From Symbiodinium natans (lineage: Eukaryota; Sar; Dinophyceae; Suessiales; Symbiodiniaceae): DNA of 64,000 nucleotides. Below, piece by piece: positions 13,001 through 19,000 of the stretch (within the stretch, counting starts at the first letter, position 1; each line of letters opens with the position of its first letter). The notes beneath the pieces are model-generated. The model was not told where the DNA came from and made no database searches. It worked only from the letters and a program-made list of their open reading frames with translations. The stretch spans positions 239,155 through 303,154 of the forward strand of contig CAJNDS010002726.1 in NCBI GenBank assembly GCA_905221605.1, given 5' to 3'. The translations under genes and the position numbers were made by a program.

Positions 13001-16000
13001 TTAAAACTGTGGGGGTAATTTCGGGAGGATTTCCGGAAAGTGTTTTTAGAATTAGGTGGGCATTTAATCAAAGGGGGAAGGGAGTACAGTAGCGCCAACG
13101 AAAACACCAGAAGCTCACACCTCCGAGGCGCGAGAAGAGCCTGAAGGGCCGGAACCTCACTGCGAGACTCCGGGGGCAGAGTGCGGTCTTGAGGTAGCAG
13201 CGATGAAATATGAATCCGGGGCAAGAGGGGGTTTGGAGCTGCGCAAGGGGTTGCTGCAATGTTCATAGTGGCTACGGTTATAGCGCAGCATCACTGGCCT
13301 GGCGGATTTGCAAAGAGTGGGTATTCGGTAGTCGGACAATCCCAGACCTTCCAAGCTATGGAGCTGGAACGACTTCTGTAAGTTCTATTCGACACGTAGC
13401 ACGCGGCGATATATATGAGTTCGGAAATACTTAAGAGCCTCCTTAAGAGCGAACAGATCTGAGGCCGACTCTCGAAGATCGTCGCAGCCGTGAAGCTCGC
13501 CAAGGAGAAGGCGTGATGGGCTTGTGGTGGTGGACAGTGGGCTAGACTTGCCAGCCCCGTAAGATTCTGTGGGTTAGGGCTTCAGGGAGCTTTGGGGTTG
13601 AGGGTGCAGAAAGCTTCAAACCAGCAGCCAAATCCGCAAGCCCTATATAAACCCTCAACGTAGGCCCTCAAGTCAGTTAAGTTCACCATGCAAGGCCAAG
13701 AGGAAGGCGTTTGCAGAGTTCGATCAGAAGCGCCACAGGGCCGCACAAAACCCTGATGCGTCCTGGTTTTGGAGTCTCCGCTCGGCCCCCGCCCCAACCC
13801 TTGACTCGCACATTCTTCGCATGTCTTAGTGGCCTTCGGATGGGCCGCGATCATCCCTCAATGAACCTTAAGCTCCCTCGCGAAGGAAAATTCCTGAATC
13901 CCCAACATATCGCAACTAACGGCTTGTGATTTGTGCATCCTCATGAGCCTTCCATCTTACTTTGCCACGGCACAGTCCAAAAGAGCGCAATACATCATCC
14001 TAAGCTCGAAAGACGACCAAGCGTCTCTTGCAGCTCACAGCTCTTGATGGAAGACCCGAACTCCTTCTCAACGTTCAGGTTTGCGAGTGTTTGGGACGGC
14101 TTTGGTGTTTGATATGGGAAGTTCTCATATTTTCAACCTCTTCTTGGGGTTGGGCGTGGCACGAGAGATTCCGAGGCACTGAGTGCGCCACAGCGATCCG
14201 ATCCAAGATGAACGCCGAGGCGGTGCCAGATCCCCCCCCCATTCCCCCTTCCCTCCCGAAACCCCGGCCATGCACAGTGACATTCAGGCCGGTTGTTGTT
14301 GGCTGTCGGCTCTCTGAACAGCCTGTTAGTGCAAACTCCTGCAACCCGGGAGCTCTAAACGGCTTGAGGAGAGCCCTGGAACCCTCGCTCAGGGAACCTG
14401 GTAGGGCCTTGCGGTGTATTTAGACTATCCCGAATCCCCGAATCCCCGAACCCCACAGCAGGCCTAGAGTGAAGGGCCTTGAAGACGTTTACAGTGATGC
14501 GGAGTGGCTGCGGGGCTCCAGTTCGATGGCAACACTTTAAGGCGCCCAATTCAAAAACAGCTTGATTTCTCTCACCGCACGGAAGAAAACCTCTTTCCTC
14601 GCTACTTGGCCCTCGAAAGATACTGAGAGAAACTGCCAGGCCCAGTCTGCTGACCAATTCTTCGAGGGGCTCAACTCGGGCGCTGCACTGTCGAAGGAGG
14701 TCTTCTTGAGCTTCCTGCAAGGCGGCTGGCTTTTCTGCAAGGATGTGCTTGTTTTTGGCTCTCTGGAACTTTGCATGGTGTCTCCGTATGCTGTCGATGT
14801 CTTGCGAACCTTGTATGAGTCTGGGTAGGCATTTCAGATCCGAGGGATCAGGATGGTGTACCGTCTGCCTGCCGTGCCTTTAAGTCTTGTTCGCATGACC
14901 GAGAGAAAGTGCAAAGTTGTTACTGGTACTGTGCGATCGAGTGGTTTTAGTTTACAATCGGTGTTTCATGGTATTTCTGCTTCTGTGTCTGTGTTACGTA
15001 CTAGGTACCTGTGCCTGTGTGGTTTGATTGCATGGTTGCAGGATGGGTCCTTTCTGGCGCGTTCAGAAGTGCAATTCAGGTTGCAAGTGCCTCAAAGGTT
15101 CGGCTGCGGATCGAAGCCATAGCAGAAACGACTCGACGCACCATATGAGACCCTGAGTGACAGAAGTTGACGCGGGATTGAAGAAACTTCCATCTTGATA
15201 CACCCATGAACTCCTGCTCAGAGGCTTGGATGGTCTGGAGCTCTTCGATGGGCAGGCAGACAAGCTCTTCAGCAATATGGCCGGCGAAGCAGGCTCTCGT
15301 CGCCAAAACATTTGGAGTCTAAGACTTCTAAGAGTTGTGAGCTTTCCGACTGCGACTGCAACACAGAAGCCCAGCACAGGGTCCCAATCCAAAACAAACC
15401 CAAAGAAGCCCCAAACCCGAGTCTGTCCGAGACGCTTAGCAGTAAACCATCCGTATGCCGCGCGCCAAAGTTCAAACTGAGCCCCCAATTGCGAGAAGCC
15501 CCTAAAACAAAAATCCGCGTTGCATCTGTTAATCGCGATTATACTTGCACTGAGAAACCTGCTTGCAAGTTTTCTCGTTTTAGGGGGTGAGGGATTGCAT
15601 TTTGGTCCCTACCGGATCATTAAGTTAGCTTGCCACCAAGCATATCAACCTCAGCCAAGTTTACAAAGCCCTATTCAAGTTCAAGCTCTTAGTCCAAGTA
15701 TTGGTCTTGGTTGCCGTGGATTCGCTCAACGAGGCTCTTGATTCAGAGGTGCGAACTGGGCTCTGCTCGAGCATTGATGCCTCGAACGGGCAAGTGAAGA
15801 GTTGAACCTCCAGCTTGGGAAGAGCAGTTCCCGAGCTTCCCATCTCTTCCATGGGAACAGATCTGAGCCCATATCTACTCTCCGCAAACTTGAGGACTTA
15901 AGCATGATTTCAGAAGAGGCCCACATTTTTGGCTCTTTGGGTTCTTTGACCCTTTTACCCTCCAGCAGTTCGTGAGACCGTGTTTGCCAGGCGAGATCAG

Positions 16001-19000
16001 CAAAGAGGGCTTCAAGGAGCTGGTCCGGGTCTTCTACAAGTGTGTGAAGGCCAGTCCCTGCATCGCCCCCCCGGGCTTCGATTTACGGCATCTAGCCACC
16101 ACGCTTTCCCGGCAAGATCCTATACTCACTTTTCCTCTAGGCGACGGTCATGAGCGAAGAGATGTCCATCAAGTCCAAGACAATCCGCCGCCTCGAGGTT
16201 GGCGAGGCCCTGTTGAGGGTTTTCAGGATTCGTTCAAGATGCCGGGCCAAAAGTCTGTTGCCCAACAGACGGCGGGGCCCAAAGTCCTCAAACAGCGCTT
16301 CACCACTTGCTCGGGTCTCGCCATTCATGGCTCCGGGTGTTGCAGGTACCTTTACCTGCAGGATCATTGCAGGCGTTTTTTCTCTCGGTGTTAGGTAAGG
16401 GTTTGAGTTCACATGGTGTTCTGCGGGTTCAGGGACGCGAGTTCATGCCAAACAAATGCCTCAGCACCCATGTAATAGGCTGCAGGGCCGCAGAAGTCAA
16501 CAGATGATGGCAGGGTATGATACATGATGCGCTGAATCCATACTCACTCTTGGAGTCTTCATCAAGAAGTGGCTGCCTGAGTCTTGCAAGGAACAAGGCG
16601 ACAAGGGGTCGGGTTAGGCACAACAAGTTGCTGCCAGGCATGATCGAGTATTCAAATGTCTTTGTTGTCATTGGTACGGGTTCCTTCCTACTTCTTCGCG
16701 TGTTGAATACATATTTACTCAGTCGACTTTGTGATGCTCTTCTGGCGATGCTTGCCCCGTGCTGCACACGCAACAGTGAACGAAAGCTTGTTTGCTTAAC
16801 AGCTTTCATGAACGGAGGTGGAGAGTGGCCCGAGCGGCAGACGCATTACGTTCTTGTCTGCTCGTTGCAGTAGACAGCGGCATATTCATTCAGAAGTTGC
16901 TCCATCAGCCATCCGCGTTTTGTATTTCTGCAGGGTCCTAACCTATATCCCTTGCACCACCTGAATGAGTCCCCACGAGCATTTTGGATCCCTGGGTTAC
17001 CTGAACTCTTGTTCAAATTTTTCAGCCACCGGGATGTCGCACCAGCGGCCTATAGACGCCCCAGTCCCGTTAATTCCTCAACTCCTGAATTTAGGATTTG
17101 TTTAGTGTTCCTTCTTTGGTGCCGCTGTTTGTCAGGTGCTCGAGGCCTTGGAAGGGCCAACAATGGAGGAGGTGCCGGTGTGGGGATGTGTGGAATAAAT
17201 ATTCTTCGATGCTTCGGATATTCCCTTTTGGTTTCGAGATGAAAAAATATATGAGCCCAGGGTTTAGAGTTCAGAGGTGTGGGCTGCGGGCTTCTGCCTA
17301 TACCTTGTTCAGCGAATCTCGGGCTCAAGGGCTTGTAGCACTGGGAATTGTGTTGAGTCTAAAAACGAATTCCGGGCTTGCCTTTGCTGCTGAGTGTTCA
17401 TGCTCCGAGCTGGGGGAATGCATATATGGATATGTCCCAGAATGTTGCCTCTTTGGGACAGTCCCGTCAGGCGACGAAGGTCAAGCGCCTTCGATGTTTG
17501 GCCACTCAGGAGTTCACGGGAGGCTTAGTGCTGGCATTCAGAGGTCAGGATGGAAGACATACTTTAAACTTTCGTGTTGTGTCCCTGACCAATGCTGCGA
17601 TAGCAGCTGTTAGTACCATGGGCAAGTGCCGAAAAGATAACTCATGATTTTGTCGGCGTTCCTCGCCACCTCTTGCAGACCAGACAAATCAGGTCAAATA
17701 GCCTGTAGACTCTTCAGAATCAGAAGCTGGCAGCAGTCCCACTTGTTGCGGTGCTTGCGAGGATGAATGCACAGGCTGGGTTACACTCGCAGGCCTGGCA
17801 GCCCGAGTTGTCTTCCTGCTCAGGGCAGATGAAGATTGAAGAGCGATCTAGCTTCTTTTTATCCGCTTGTACCCTGAGCCTGGCAATGCCTGATACTGCA
17901 CCTACTGGCGCGTTTATCTCTAGCCCTAAGCCCCTAAGCCTCAGCCCAAGCCCTGGGGTTGAACGCTTCGACGTTAACATGAAAGCCTTGTTAGCAACGG
18001 ATAGATCGCTACCCGGCTTAAGCCTACGCAGTTCAGGCCAACTTGTTTGGCCAAATGTTACAGCATGCCCGGAACCAGCACCAGGATCATCGCACCAAAG
18101 CCCTCGGACCCGGACAGGCAACCAGGGGACATCGTTCCTGGAAGCCGGTGGGAATTTCTACACCTGCGTCAAGGACATGCCGCTGTACAGGTTTAGGGGT
18201 TAAATTTCGCCAGCGAGCGCCCCAACCTCCGCTATCGCAAGTTTGGCTTGGCATGCAGGCTTCTCGGGGCAGTCTGCAATCAACCTGGCACCAGGGTTTC
18301 TGAGAAGTGCATATGTTTGAGGAGGCGTAACAACTGGGCGTGCATCTTGTGCTACACGTCAAACAGTGACTGAGTACGTTCTACGAGGCTAGTATATGCT
18401 ACTGAACCTCGCTTTCGCACAAGCGGGAGATGGGCTGAGGGCGCTTAGAGAAGAAGAGCCTGGGCACTTCTGATTCAACGCCACCTGAATCCTCATATCT
18501 AGAGTCCAGAACCCACTAAGTATGTAAATCCCAAAAGCTCCTACACACCCCATCCAAGCCACGAGCCTCTACTTCCAGGAGACCTTGATTACTGACGGCC
18601 TCTGTGTGCAAGACAGCAAAACTGTCCGGCGCTTGGCGAAAGGCTCGTGGGAGATGGGGGGTTTAGGGGCATGATGTGGGAATCGGTCCTTTGACTTCCA
18701 TTTTCACTCTAGGTTTTCGGGCGAGAATTGTTTCTATCTCCGGGTTGAGCTTAGAGGGCTAGATGACAGGGTTTGAACACAGGGTTTGAACTCAGGGTTT
18801 CGGTGGTGGAAATCGATACAGTTGTCCTGACGGAGCTGTTGAAGTGTGTGCTACGGAAGTGGAGTAGGGCTGTGCGTGTTTACGGAAGCTTCATCGGTTC
18901 GCCCTTTCATTGGCATGAAGGGAAGAGAGTGAGCGCAATGCACTAATCATTCATCAACAAGGGTCTTTATGCTTCTAGTGAGTTGTGGTGTGTTTGCCTG

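Larger units (their letters stand above)
12101..13085. repeat. Dispersed repeat, copy 1, split by about 700 bp
   Basis: 12101-12235 and 12940-13085 match 56671-56790 and 56805-56940 in the same order. Shared words include ATCCCTTCCCCCTAAT, TCCAAATGTCATGTTTGGGG, GGTTGGCTTGAG, CGGAACAGGGTT and CCGGAAAGTGTTTTT. In this copy about 700 bp of GA/GAA/CA/TCAC-rich sequence separates the halves; in copy 2 the gap is only about 25 bp. A CCCTAAT...ATTAGGG inverted pair near the left end could form a hairpin. The family is unknown to me. Confidence 0.8.

Noticed and set aside
16819-16880. tRNA-like start (GGAGAGTGGCCCGAGCGGC)
   Set aside because: It resembles the D-arm of a Leu/Ser tRNA, but no T-loop (GGTTCGA) or acceptor stem follows at the right distance.
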